Assembly (NCBI RefSeq): GCF_018278905.1
Contig: NZ_CP046600.1
Location: forward strand, 1,798,001 to 1,862,000
Length of the DNA: 64,000 bases
Source: Mycobacterium spongiae
Lineage (GTDB): Bacteria > Actinomycetota > Actinomycetes > Mycobacteriales > Mycobacteriaceae
Direction of reading: 5' to 3'
The notes beneath the pieces were generated by a model. The model had not been told where the DNA came from. It made no database searches and was given only the letters and a program-made list of their open reading frames with translations. The translations under genes were made by a program, and so were the position numbers. The stretch's first letter is position 1; each line of letters opens with the position of its first letter. Of the stretch, positions 52,685-60,173 are shown piece after piece.

Positions 52685-52804
52685 CTACATCCGCCGCAGC
52701 TTGAGGTAGCGACGGGCATCGGGCAGTGATGCCACGCCCATCACCACCGCCGCGGCGAGGACCACTGCAATGAGGCCAACGAATACCCAGCCCAAGACTT
52801 CCAT
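52685..52804 (-). CDS. 39-residue single-helix membrane peptide in hydrogenase operon
   Basis: The ATG at 52804 is preceded by AAGGAGATCAAC, a strong ribosome-binding site. The product begins Met-Glu-Val-Leu-Gly-Trp-Val-Phe-Val-Gly, has one hydrophobic helix (about residues 4-26) and ends in a basic tail (Pro-Asp-Ala-Arg-Arg-Tyr-Leu-Lys-Leu-Arg-Arg-Met). It resembles the small actinobacterial proteins that I recall as DUF6893. The orientation predicted is a cytoplasmic positive tail. It may recruit the hydrogenase to the membrane, but this is inference from context. Confidence 0.8.
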   Translation of the reverse strand: MEVLGWVFVGLIAVVLAAAVVMGVASLPDARRYLKLRRM

Positions 52805-52843
52805 GTTGATCTCCTTTCCGTGATGGTTTCTCCTGTGCGTTGC

Positions 52844-54166
52844 TCAACTGAGTAGTGGCTCGATTTCGTCGGGAGAGAAGTAGAGATAGCGGCCGTACCA
52901 ATCGTGCAGATCGGCCGCTGGGTCGTCGTCCACGACAACCCCTACGTGCCTGTTGCCCTCGACGTCCTCGTGCACGGAGGTGACGCGGGCGGTCTTACCT
53001 GCAACGAAGATGTCTTGGGCGTCGGCGTTTCGCCGCGGCCGCAGACGAACACGGCTGCCCCGGGCGACCGGTGTCCCGTTGACCAGGACCGCGTCAATCT
53101 CGGGACGAACCGCGTTGTCGGCCAGCGGATCCCACCAGTCGGTGCCCTCGGGAACTTCCGGGAGCAGGCGGGCCGGACTCGGGGAAAGACGCGGGTCGCG
53201 CAGCGTGCCATGCAACCGTGCCATCGCTTCGGGCGACATGCTGTCACACTGATCGATGATGTGGGCTGCGCGCGGATCGGTCGCGCGGGCCTGCGCTTTC
53301 TCCTCGTCGGTCATGGTCATCACGCGCAGGGTCAGTATCTCGTCGATTTCGGTGCAGTCATACAGCGCCGTGGTGCTCTGCGCGGCGACCTCCGGGTGGT
53401 CATAGAGGATTATCGGCGAGATCAGCAGTACGTCGTGGGTACCGCCGGGGCCGGCTAGTACCGGGAAGCAGCGGTGCTGGCGGCAGCGCGATACCGCGTC
53501 CACCGCGGCCGGTGGCGGCTCCAGCAGGGAGACAAATCGACCGCCGACAACGTCAGCAATGATATGGCTTCCGATCATCGAGCGTGCGATAGCGTCGCGC
53601 TTGCCGGTCGCTGTCGCTCCGATGTTGTTGACCCGTATCGATACCCGAAGCATGCCATCGTCGGGCTCGCTGGATACGGTCACCTCGCCGCGGACCTCGC
53701 AGCGCTCGCGGACCAACCGCCCGGGGTGGACCGGCTCGATATCGGTTCCGGCCGGTGCGGTGATCGGCGAGGTCCGCGTGAGCCCATCAAGGGCTATCGG
53801 GCCAAGAGATACTTCGCGTTCGACTGCTTCGTCCCAGGTAAGCCAAGACCCTGCGGGGGTGGTCAGTTCGTCGACGGCTTCGAAATCCCCGGTGGACAGC
53901 TCGCGCTCGGCGCGTCGGTGCTGTAGCTGCAGGAACCGCACGACGAGGTTCAGTGCGCGGGCGCCGTCGACCAGGAATTCGGCCGCGATCGTGCTGTCTT
54001 CGCCCGCGCCGGATTCGGCGGCGCCCGGCGGACCCACGACGCCGAATTGCCAACGCGACTGATTCTTGCTCGACGTGCCCCGGTATGGGTACAACAGGTA
54101 ACCCTCGTAGAGCACCGCGTCGGCGACGGTGCGGGCGTGGTCTCGGTTCGAGATCTTCGTCGTCAT
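52844..54166 (-). CDS. Uncharacterised hydrogenase-cluster protein, 440 residues
   Basis: A soluble-looking protein without signal or transmembrane helix. Landmarks: an early Glu-Gly-Tyr-Leu-Leu-Tyr-Pro-Tyr-Arg-Gly, a central Gly-Ser-His-Ile-Ile-Ala-Asp-Val, Thr-His-Asp-Val-Leu-Leu-Ile-Ser-Pro-Ile, Asp-Glu-Ile-Leu-Thr-Leu-Arg-Val-Met-Thr-Met, and a C-terminal 75-residue beta-rich module (Val-Arg-Leu-Arg-Pro, then Val-Val-Val-Asp-Asp-Asp-Pro) that looks like a small barrel. It overlaps the DUF6084-type gene by 4 bp. I do not recognise a named family. Context puts it among proteins specific to group 1h hydrogenase operons. Confidence 0.75.
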   Translation of the reverse strand: MTTKISNRDHARTVADAVLYEGYLLYPYRGTSSKNQSRWQFGVVGPPGAAESGAGEDSTIAAEFLVDGARALNLVVRFLQLQHRRAERELSTGDFEAVDELTTPAGSWLTWDEAVEREVSLGPIALDGLTRTSPITAPAGTDIEPVHPGRLVRERCEVRGEVTVSSEPDDGMLRVSIRVNNIGATATGKRDAIARSMIGSHIIADVVGGRFVSLLEPPPAAVDAVSRCRQHRCFPVLAGPGGTHDVLLISPIILYDHPEVAAQSTTALYDCTEIDEILTLRVMTMTDEEKAQARATDPRAAHIIDQCDSMSPEAMARLHGTLRDPRLSPSPARLLPEVPEGTDWWDPLADNAVRPEIDAVLVNGTPVARGSRVRLRPRRNADAQDIFVAGKTARVTSVHEDVEGNRHVGVVVDDDPAADLHDWYGRYLYFSPDEIEPLLS

Positions 54167-54822
54167 CGCGTGGCCTCCCGCTGCGAAGCGTCTGCCAGCA
54201 GCGCAGTGACCGCGTGATCAAGGTCGAGCAGTCCATGCGCGGACTTGTAGCTCGCGAGCGCGGCAACGGTCTCGTGGCGCAGTCGTAACCAGCCGGTATT
54301 CGGATAGTGCTGGGCGATCAGGTCCCGCCAGACCGCCACCGGCATGTCGTAGCGATCCTCGCAATCCCAAGACACCTGCTGGACCGAGAATCCCTGTGCT
54401 GACTTGACAAAAATCGTTCCGCTGAAAAGGAATTGGAGCGGCAGCGTACCCCCGCGCAACGCATGGAGGTATTTCGACGCGGCCACCTCGAAGTCGTAGG
54501 TACATTCCAGTGGCAGCCCAACGGTCGTGTTGCCGGCGAAACCGGGAACCATGACGGCGCAGTGCTGCCACAGGAAGGTCCGTTGAGTAGCCGCCCAGCG
54601 TTCGCGGGGTCCGAACAGGTCGGACAGACCGGCGGCCTCGTCGTCGGAGTAGGGACGCCGCAGCGGTTCGATGCGGACCTGGCAACGCAGCGCGACCGCA
54701 TGCACCGGGTCGTCGCAGGCGGTGGCGACGCCGACGCGGGCAGTCAGTATCGGGCTGACCGCGTATGGCTCCGGCGCCACGTCGAGCACCGCGAACGTCA
54801 TGTCCATCGGCCGCGCGTTCAT
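54163..54822 (-). CDS. Hydrogenase-cluster protein of DUF6084 type
   Basis: 219 residues from the ATG at 54822 inside an ATGA overlap with the preceding stop. A longer frame up to 55380 crosses the neighbour and is rejected. Beta-rich in the first two thirds (Phe-Ala-Val-Leu-Asp-Val-Ala, then Val-Arg-Ile-Glu-Pro-Leu-Arg-Arg-Pro-Tyr), with Phe-Leu-Trp-Gln-His-Cys and Gly-Gly-Thr-Leu-Pro-Leu-Gln-Phe-Leu-Phe-Ser-Gly-Thr-Ile-Phe. The family occurs in actinobacterial hydrogenase operons as I recall. Function is not known. Confidence 0.75.
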   Translation of the reverse strand: MNARPMDMTFAVLDVAPEPYAVSPILTARVGVATACDDPVHAVALRCQVRIEPLRRPYSDDEAAGLSDLFGPRERWAATQRTFLWQHCAVMVPGFAGNTTVGLPLECTYDFEVAASKYLHALRGGTLPLQFLFSGTIFVKSAQGFSVQQVSWDCEDRYDMPVAVWRDLIAQHYPNTGWLRLRHETVAALASYKSAHGLLDLDHAVTALLADASQREATR

Positions 54823-55451
54823 GGCGGCGTCTGGACCGCGCGGGCGGCGATATGGGCGAAGAAGCGTTCGGTGAACTCCCGAGCCTGCTGGCCCCCGTCG
54901 AAGCCCCGCCATAGCAGGCGTAATTGCCCGACGAACTCGTAGCAGGCATCGATGGGGACGAGATAGGTTTGCGGTTGCGCGGCTTCGGGTTCCGGCACCC
55001 GAACAAGCAATGCTTCGACATCGTCGGCGGCCAGGCTCACCCTGGGGTCCGCCTTGCCGATGGTGTTCCAGGTTTCGAGATCGAGTTCGGACTCGCACGC
55101 GCCGGCCGGGCCGGGATAGAAGGCTACTGTGCGCCCCAAAGCTGAGTTGGTAAAGAAGAAAGCGACACCGACCGGGATCTGCAGCGACTCCCACGCACGA
55201 CGGTCCAGGGCGAAATCGTTGAACGCCAGATAGCGTTCGGGGACCGCCCGGTAACGCAGCTCGGCTTTGGGGTCGGTGAACAAGAGATAGCAGGCGCGGC
55301 ATACGCACATCAATTGCCGGCCAGCCACATTCACCACATGCTGATGCTGGCCGGCGATCGCCGCTGAACACATCTCGCACCGTTCGTCGGCCGACTCGGC
55401 TGGCCGCCGATTGCCGGTGATCCGCGACAGGACGTCATACGGCGTTGTCAT
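54819..55451 (-). CDS. Hydrogenase-cluster protein of DUF5947 type, Cys-rich N-terminus
   Basis: 210 residues. Residues 25-54 hold Cys-Glu-Met-Cys and then Cys-Val-Cys-Arg-Ala-Cys, which could bind zinc or a small Fe-S cluster, with an intervening His pair. The remainder is mixed alpha/beta with Val-Ala-Phe-Phe-Phe-Thr-Asn-Ser and an acidic Pro-rich linker. It is joined to the HhyE-like gene and to the DUF6084-type gene by 4-bp overlaps, so the three should be made in fixed ratio. I place it in DUF5947 from memory. Confidence 0.75.
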   Translation of the reverse strand: MTTPYDVLSRITGNRRPAESADERCEMCSAAIAGQHQHVVNVAGRQLMCVCRACYLLFTDPKAELRYRAVPERYLAFNDFALDRRAWESLQIPVGVAFFFTNSALGRTVAFYPGPAGACESELDLETWNTIGKADPRVSLAADDVEALLVRVPEPEAAQPQTYLVPIDACYEFVGQLRLLWRGFDGGQQAREFTERFFAHIAARAVQTPP

Positions 55452-56362
55452 GCCATGGCACCTAGCGCCTTGCCGCGCAGCGCCACGGACAACACGCCGT
55501 CACGGGTCAGCAGCGGGAGGGGGTCGAGGTGGGTTCCGTCGGGGCCGGCGCCCGCGTGCGCGACATCGAAGCCGGTCTGACACCGCGGGCAGCGGACCAT
55601 CGCCTCCTGCAGGACCGCACCCGCCAGCGAGTCGTCACACACCGGACAGTGGTCGCGATAGGCGAAGGTCTCGTCGTCGACCCGGCAAGCCAGCAATGTG
55701 GTCTCGGTGACGTGGAACCCCGCAACTTCGCCGGGCTCCAAATCGGCAAGCTCGGGCACCGGCCGCCAGCGGGTAGCGCTGTGTCCATTCGAATGCACCC
55801 GCGCTAGCAGCGATTCCGCCGCAATCACCCCCGGTGCAGGCTCCGCGGCGACCACCTCGATCGAACTGATCTCCGGCGCTGCCGCGCGCACCGCGTCATC
55901 GACGGCCAGCTCCAGCGTCACTGCCGACGAAGGGCAGCTCCTGCAGTTGCCTGTGAACGCCAATCTCGCAACGATTTCCCCCGGCCCTTCGCCGGGGGCG
56001 ATCTCGAGCAGATCGACGTCGCCGCCATGCGATCCCAGATACGGGCGCACCCGGTCGAGCGCGTCGGACACCCGGCGATGCACGTCGTGCGGGTGTAGGC
56101 CGTGCACCAGGAGCAGGCTAGCCACCAGGTCGTCGGTGGCGAGCCGTTCGGCCAAGACCGGGTCGTTGGCTATTCGCATGATTCGTTGCAGCCCGGCCCC
56201 GTACAGCTCGACCACCTCACGGACGAGCTGCTGGGCGCGTTCGTGTGCGGCCGCGCCACTTGCCGCGCAGGAATCCAGGAGTGTCTGGATCCGATCGCCC
56301 GCTGTACGCCAGTGCGGATCTACTTCTGAGGCTTTTGCGGGTTCCTCCGGGCGATCCGCCAT
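55448..56362 (-). CDS. HhyE-like hydrogenase-associated Fe-S protein (NifU + Rieske-like)
   Basis: 304 residues. A helical N-terminus (about 1-90) precedes a NifU C-terminal-type domain with Asn-Cys-Arg-Ser-Cys-Pro (Cys140, Cys143). A Rieske-like domain (about 195-300) follows, in which His-Cys-Pro-Val-Cys (239, 242) and Cys-Pro-Arg-Cys (258, 261) take the place of the usual Cys-x-His and Cys-x-x-His. The protein resembles the electron-transfer candidate HhyE encoded beside the M. smegmatis group 1h hydrogenase. It starts 3 bp after the large-subunit stop. Confidence 0.82.
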   Translation of the reverse strand: MADRPEEPAKASEVDPHWRTAGDRIQTLLDSCAASGAAAHERAQQLVREVVELYGAGLQRIMRIANDPVLAERLATDDLVASLLLVHGLHPHDVHRRVSDALDRVRPYLGSHGGDVDLLEIAPGEGPGEIVARLAFTGNCRSCPSSAVTLELAVDDAVRAAAPEISSIEVVAAEPAPGVIAAESLLARVHSNGHSATRWRPVPELADLEPGEVAGFHVTETTLLACRVDDETFAYRDHCPVCDDSLAGAVLQEAMVRCPRCQTGFDVAHAGAGPDGTHLDPLPLLTRDGVLSVALRGKALGAMA

Positions 56363-56365
56363 CTG

Positions 56366-58165
56366 TCATTCCCCGACGGGCGACTGTGTTGGCGTGTGCA
56401 GTCTCTCTAGAGTCTTGCCCTTCCCCAGATACATGTGCACACCACAGGGCAGACACGGGTCGAAGCTGCGCACCGTGCGCATGACGTCGATGCCCTTGAA
56501 GTTCTCGCGGTCATTCTCCTCGAAGATCGGCTGCCCCTGCACCGCGTCCTCGTAGGGGCCCGGCGTGCCATAGCTGTCGCGCGGGTTGGCATTCCACGGG
56601 GTGGGCGGGTAGGGGTGATAGTTGGCGATCTTGCCGTCGCGGATCACCAGGTGGTGGCTGAGCACGCCGCGCACCGCCTCGGTGAACCCGCACCCGATGC
56701 CTTCGTCGGGCACCTCGAACGCTTCCCATGTCTTGGTACGACCGGCACGTATTTCCGCTAGCGCCTTTTCGGCAAAGTGCAGAGCGCACGCGGCCGCATA
56801 GGCTTGGAAGTAGGTGCGGGCCCGGTCGCGTTCAATGGTGTTGCTGCCGTGTTTGGGTACCTTCCACTCAAATTCCACGGGGCCTTTGAGCGCGGTCTTC
56901 GGAAGGTTGATCTTGACGCTGTTGCCTGTGGACTTCACATAGTCGATGTCGACCAGGCCGGCAAGTGCGGTGGACCAGAGCCTGGCCAGTGGGCCGCCGC
57001 CAGTGTCTAGCGCCAGGTGATCCTTGCCGTCGAACCACCGGGGTGACATCACCCAGCTGTAGTTGCCGCCTTCCATGTCCCGCTTCTGCGGGTGTGGGTT
57101 GGTGTGCTGGTTCCAGGGGTGGCGCCGATCCACCGGGTTGCCCAGCGGATCGGTGTGGACGAACATCTCCTGGTCGGTCCAGTCGTCGTAGTACGAGCTG
57201 CCCAACAGGATCCGGATACCGAGGTTGATGTCCACCAGCGAGTGAGTGAGCAGCTTGCCGTCGACGACCACGCCGGGGGTGACGAACATCGCGTTGCCCC
57301 ACCGCTCCATGTCCTTGTACGCGAAGTTGCACACCTCGGGATCCTGGAACGAACCCCAGCAGCCGAGCAGTGTGCGCCGCAGGCCGACCTTCTCGTAACC
57401 GGGCAGGGCATCGTAGAAGAAGTCGAACAGGTCGTCGTGCATCGGGACAACCTTCTTCATGAATTCGACATAGCGCATCAGCCGCGTCATATAGTCGGTC
57501 ATCAGTTGGATGGTCGCGACGGTGCCGACTCCGCCGGGGTACAAGGTCGACGGGTGTACGTGGCGACCCTCCATCAGGCAGAACATCTCCCGGGTCCAGC
57601 GACTGACCTGGAGTGCCTCCCGATAGAACTCGCCGCTGAACGGGTTGAGCGAGCGCATGATGTCGGCGATGGTCCGGTAGCCGTGCGCGTCGACGTGCGG
57701 CGCCTCGGTCCTCTCTGCCTTGGCGAGCACGCCGGGGTTGGTTTCGGAGACCATCTTCTCGCAGAAGTCAACGCCGACCAGATTCTCCTGGAAGATGTTG
57801 TGGTCGAACATGTATTCCGCGGCCTCGCCGAGGTTGACGATCCATTCACCGAGATGCGGGGGCTTGACCCCGTAGGCCATGTTCTGGGCGTAGCAGGAGC
57901 AGGTGGCGTGGTTGTCGCCGCAGATACCGCAGATGCGGCTGGTGATGAAGTGGGCGTCGCGCGGATCCTTGCCCTTCATGAAGATCGAGTAGCCGCGGAA
58001 GATCGACGACGTGCTGTGGCACTCGACGACTTCCCTGTTCTCGAAATCGATCTTGGTGTAGATCCCCAGGCTGCCAACAATTCTGGTGATCGGATCCCAT
58101 GCCATTTCGACGAGTTGGCCGGGTTCGCGTTTTGCTGTGGTCGGCTCGGGAACGATTGTTGTCAT
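56366..58165 (-). CDS. hhyL: [NiFe]-hydrogenase large subunit, group 1h (HhyL)
   Basis: 599 residues. The catalytic subunit that binds the Ni-Fe(CN)2CO centre. The L1 motif is Arg-Ile-Cys-Gly-Ile-Cys-Gly-Asp-Asn-His (Cys79, Cys82, His86), and the L2 motif is Asp-Pro-Cys-Leu-Pro-Cys-Gly-Val-His near the end. A 22-residue tail follows that His, and is presumably removed by the protease at 52130. Overall similarity is to the high-affinity, O2-tolerant actinobacterial enzymes that oxidise atmospheric H2 (Hhy/Hyd2 of M. smegmatis). It is separated from the small-subunit gene by 85 bp with a hairpin. Confidence 0.94.
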   Translation of the reverse strand: MTTIVPEPTTAKREPGQLVEMAWDPITRIVGSLGIYTKIDFENREVVECHSTSSIFRGYSIFMKGKDPRDAHFITSRICGICGDNHATCSCYAQNMAYGVKPPHLGEWIVNLGEAAEYMFDHNIFQENLVGVDFCEKMVSETNPGVLAKAERTEAPHVDAHGYRTIADIMRSLNPFSGEFYREALQVSRWTREMFCLMEGRHVHPSTLYPGGVGTVATIQLMTDYMTRLMRYVEFMKKVVPMHDDLFDFFYDALPGYEKVGLRRTLLGCWGSFQDPEVCNFAYKDMERWGNAMFVTPGVVVDGKLLTHSLVDINLGIRILLGSSYYDDWTDQEMFVHTDPLGNPVDRRHPWNQHTNPHPQKRDMEGGNYSWVMSPRWFDGKDHLALDTGGGPLARLWSTALAGLVDIDYVKSTGNSVKINLPKTALKGPVEFEWKVPKHGSNTIERDRARTYFQAYAAACALHFAEKALAEIRAGRTKTWEAFEVPDEGIGCGFTEAVRGVLSHHLVIRDGKIANYHPYPPTPWNANPRDSYGTPGPYEDAVQGQPIFEENDRENFKGIDVMRTVRSFDPCLPCGVHMYLGKGKTLERLHTPTQSPVGE

Positions 58166-58210
58166 CGCAATCTCGCTGTCTGGATAGGAGGTGAGCCTTC
58201 GGCCTAGGAG

Positions 58211-58240
58211 GAGCCCTAGTAGGAGACCTCGTAGGGGCTC
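58211..58240 (-). promoter_or_regulatory. Intercistronic hairpin between hhyS and hhyL
   Basis: GAGCCCTAG (58211-58219) and TAGGGGCTC (58232-58240) form an inverted repeat with one bulged G and a 12-base loop, within the 85-bp gap. It could stabilise the hhyS message or tune the ratio of the subunits. No U-tract follows. Confidence 0.35.
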
Positions 58241-58250
58241 TACCAGATGC

Positions 58251-59306
58251 TCACCAGGTTCGGTGGGCTCCGGTGGTCAGTTGGGTGCCCTTGTGGCGCC
58301 AGCGCGGCTCTTTGTCGACGGTGCGCTCGGTGATGCCCCGCAGACTCCGGATCACCGTCCCGTACAGCCCGGACGCGGAGCTGGAGAACTTGCCTCCCGG
58401 CGGTTCATCCATGAACGGCATGAACTTGTCCGGGAAGCCCGGCATCGTGCATCCGATGCAGATACCGCCGACGTTCGGGCAGCCGCCGACGCCGTTGATC
58501 CACCCGCGCTTGGGAACATTGCACTTCACGACCGGGCCCCAACAGCCAAGCTTGACAATGCATTTCGGTGAACCATACTCGGTGGCGAATTCGCCCTGCT
58601 CGTAGTAGCCAGCCCGGTCACAGCCCTCGTGCACGGTGCTGCCGAACAACCAGGTGGGGCGCAGCGCATCGTCAAGCGGGATCATCGGTGCCTGACCGGT
58701 GGCCATGTAGAGCAGGTAGGTCAGCGTCTCCGACAGGTTGTCCGGATGGATCGGGCAGCCGGGAACGCAGACGATCGGGATGCCGGCCTTGCTCTTCCAA
58801 TCCCAGCCAAGGTAGTCGGGTACACCCATCGCGCCGGTCGGATTGCCCGCCATCGCGTGGATACCGCCGTAGGTGGCGCAGGTACCCACGGCGACCACTG
58901 CGGTGGCCTTGGGTGTCAGCCGGTCGAGCCATTCGCTGGTGGTCATCGGCTGGCCGGTTGCCGGGTCGTTGCCGAACCCGCACCAATACCCCTCGTTCTT
59001 GATCTTCTCGTTGGGGATGGAGCCTTCGACGACGAGCACGAAAGGTTCTAACTCGCCGCGATCGGCCTTGAAGAACCACGCGAGGAAATCGTCCGCTCCT
59101 CCCGTGGGTCCGCATTCAAAGTCGATCAACGGCCAGTGGACGGCGACCTGCGGGAGGCCGGGGAGGGCGCCTAGTGCGATTTCCTCGACGCTGGGCTGGG
59201 TGGCGGCAGTCAGCGCCACCGAGTCGCCATCACAACTGAGACCGGCATTGATCCACAACACGTGTATCAACGTGTCTTCTGCTTTGACTGCTGCTTCTGT
59301 TGGCAT
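58251..59306 (-). CDS. hhyS: [NiFe]-hydrogenase small subunit, group 1h (HhyS)
   Basis: 351 residues. The electron-transfer subunit with three Fe-S clusters. The first cluster motif is Ser-Cys-Asp-Gly-Asp (Cys25, Asp28), where typical hydrogenases have Cys-x-x-Cys; this Cys/Asp variant is known for group 1h enzymes. Other ligands lie in Val-Gly-Thr-Cys-Ala-Thr-Tyr, Val-Pro-Gly-Cys-Pro-Ile-His, and the C-terminal group with Cys-Trp-Gly-Pro, Gly-Gly-Cys-Pro-Asn and Cys-Ile-Gly-Cys. No twin-arginine signal is present, so the enzyme should stay in the cytoplasm. First gene of the operon; GGAAGG precedes the ATG. Confidence 0.94.
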   Translation of the reverse strand: MPTEAAVKAEDTLIHVLWINAGLSCDGDSVALTAATQPSVEEIALGALPGLPQVAVHWPLIDFECGPTGGADDFLAWFFKADRGELEPFVLVVEGSIPNEKIKNEGYWCGFGNDPATGQPMTTSEWLDRLTPKATAVVAVGTCATYGGIHAMAGNPTGAMGVPDYLGWDWKSKAGIPIVCVPGCPIHPDNLSETLTYLLYMATGQAPMIPLDDALRPTWLFGSTVHEGCDRAGYYEQGEFATEYGSPKCIVKLGCWGPVVKCNVPKRGWINGVGGCPNVGGICIGCTMPGFPDKFMPFMDEPPGGKFSSSASGLYGTVIRSLRGITERTVDKEPRWRHKGTQLTTGAHRTW

Positions 59307-59501
59307 ACTGCAGCCTTCCGGGGCCGGGCTGAGACCCCTGCGCTGCCGGAGTCGACCCTCGGCCCACTTGCGCAGCGATGTTTCCTGGTCTACTCCCGCG
59401 GTCAGGCGTTGTCAACGGTTCGGGTGGGGGGTCGGAGATCGCCGGTACGGTGCGTGTCGGGATAGCCGATTAGGTGCGCGGTAGTGGCACACTGTTTAGG
59501 C
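59307..59501. promoter_or_regulatory. Divergent control region of hydrogenase operon and tetR
   Basis: 195 bp separate the small-subunit ATG from the likely TetR start. The promoters of both directions must lie here unless transcription enters from outside. No strong -10/-35 pair or long palindrome was found. A short AGTG-GCA-CACT dyad at 59483-59493 is the only candidate operator and is weak. Confidence 0.4.
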
Positions 59502-60140
59502 GTGAAGCCGTTTGCTAAGCGTAGGCCCGGCCGTCCGTCTGGAGTCAAATCAGACGAGACGCGCCAACGCATTGTGCGTGCCGCACGTCAGGTATTTAGC
59601 CAACTCGGTTACGAAGGGGCGACATTCCAGGCGATCGCCAACCGCGCCGATCTGACCCGGCCGGCGATAAATCACTATTTTGCCAATAAATCGGCGCTGT
59701 ATCAGGAGGTGGTGGACCGAACCAACGAGCTCGTCATCGGGGCGGGCATCGAACGGGCACTTGCTGCGACGACTCTGGCGTCGAGGATCGCCGCGCTGAT
59801 CGCCGTCGCACACGAGGTGAATTCCCAGCATCCGTCGACGGCTGCATTCATGGCCACGGACGTGATGGAATCACAGCGGAATACGGAAGTGAGCTCGGCC
59901 GGCAATGACACCGTTGACAGTGTCCGGGCATTTCTGACCTGGGCCGTCAATGACGCTATCGAGCGGGGCGAACTCGCCGCAGATCTCGATGCCGCCGCGT
60001 TGGTCGAGGAAGTGATGGTCGTGGCGTGCGGCGTGGTGTTCTACGCCGGATTTATCGGGAGCGACGAACAGATCGATTCCGTCGCTGAATCGGTGCGCGA
60101 TCTGCTAACCCATGAGTTCTTGAGGCTGTCGCCACCCTAG
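59502..60140 (+). CDS. TetR/AcrR-family regulator next to the hydrogenase operon
   Basis: 212 residues from a GTG at 59502 (an in-frame GTG at 59484 is possible). The N-terminal HTH has the TetR pattern: Arg-Ile-Val-Arg-Ala-Ala-Arg-Gln-Val-Phe, Gly-Tyr-Glu-Gly-Ala-Thr-Phe-Gln-Ala-Ile-Ala, His-Tyr-Phe-Ala-Asn-Lys-Ser-Ala-Leu-Tyr. A helical ligand-binding domain follows. The divergent arrangement suggests that it controls the hydrogenase operon, itself, or both. The effector is unknown. Confidence 0.88.
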   Translation: MKPFAKRRPGRPSGVKSDETRQRIVRAARQVFSQLGYEGATFQAIANRADLTRPAINHYFANKSALYQEVVDRTNELVIGAGIERALAATTLASRIAALIAVAHEVNSQHPSTAAFMATDVMESQRNTEVSSAGNDTVDSVRAFLTWAVNDAIERGELAADLDAAALVEEVMVVACGVVFYAGFIGSDEQIDSVAESVRDLLTHEFLRLSPP

Positions 60141-60173
60141 TGGTGAACGCGCCGACGCAACCGGCGAAGCTCG

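Noticed and set aside
58186..58194. Strong Shine-Dalgarno-like AGGAGGTGA on the plus strand between hhyL and hhyS
   Set aside because: No plus-strand coding frame of sensible composition starts after it; the flanking genes lie on the minus strand.
57092..58207. Long plus-strand reading frame of 371 codons antisense to the hydrogenase large subunit
   Set aside because: It mirrors hhyL, has no domain, starts without a ribosome-binding site, and such antisense frames are expected in DNA of this GC content.
59483..59493. AGTG-GCA-CACT dyad as TetR operator
   Set aside because: Four-base arms occur by chance often; without a second copy it is too weak to call as a site.
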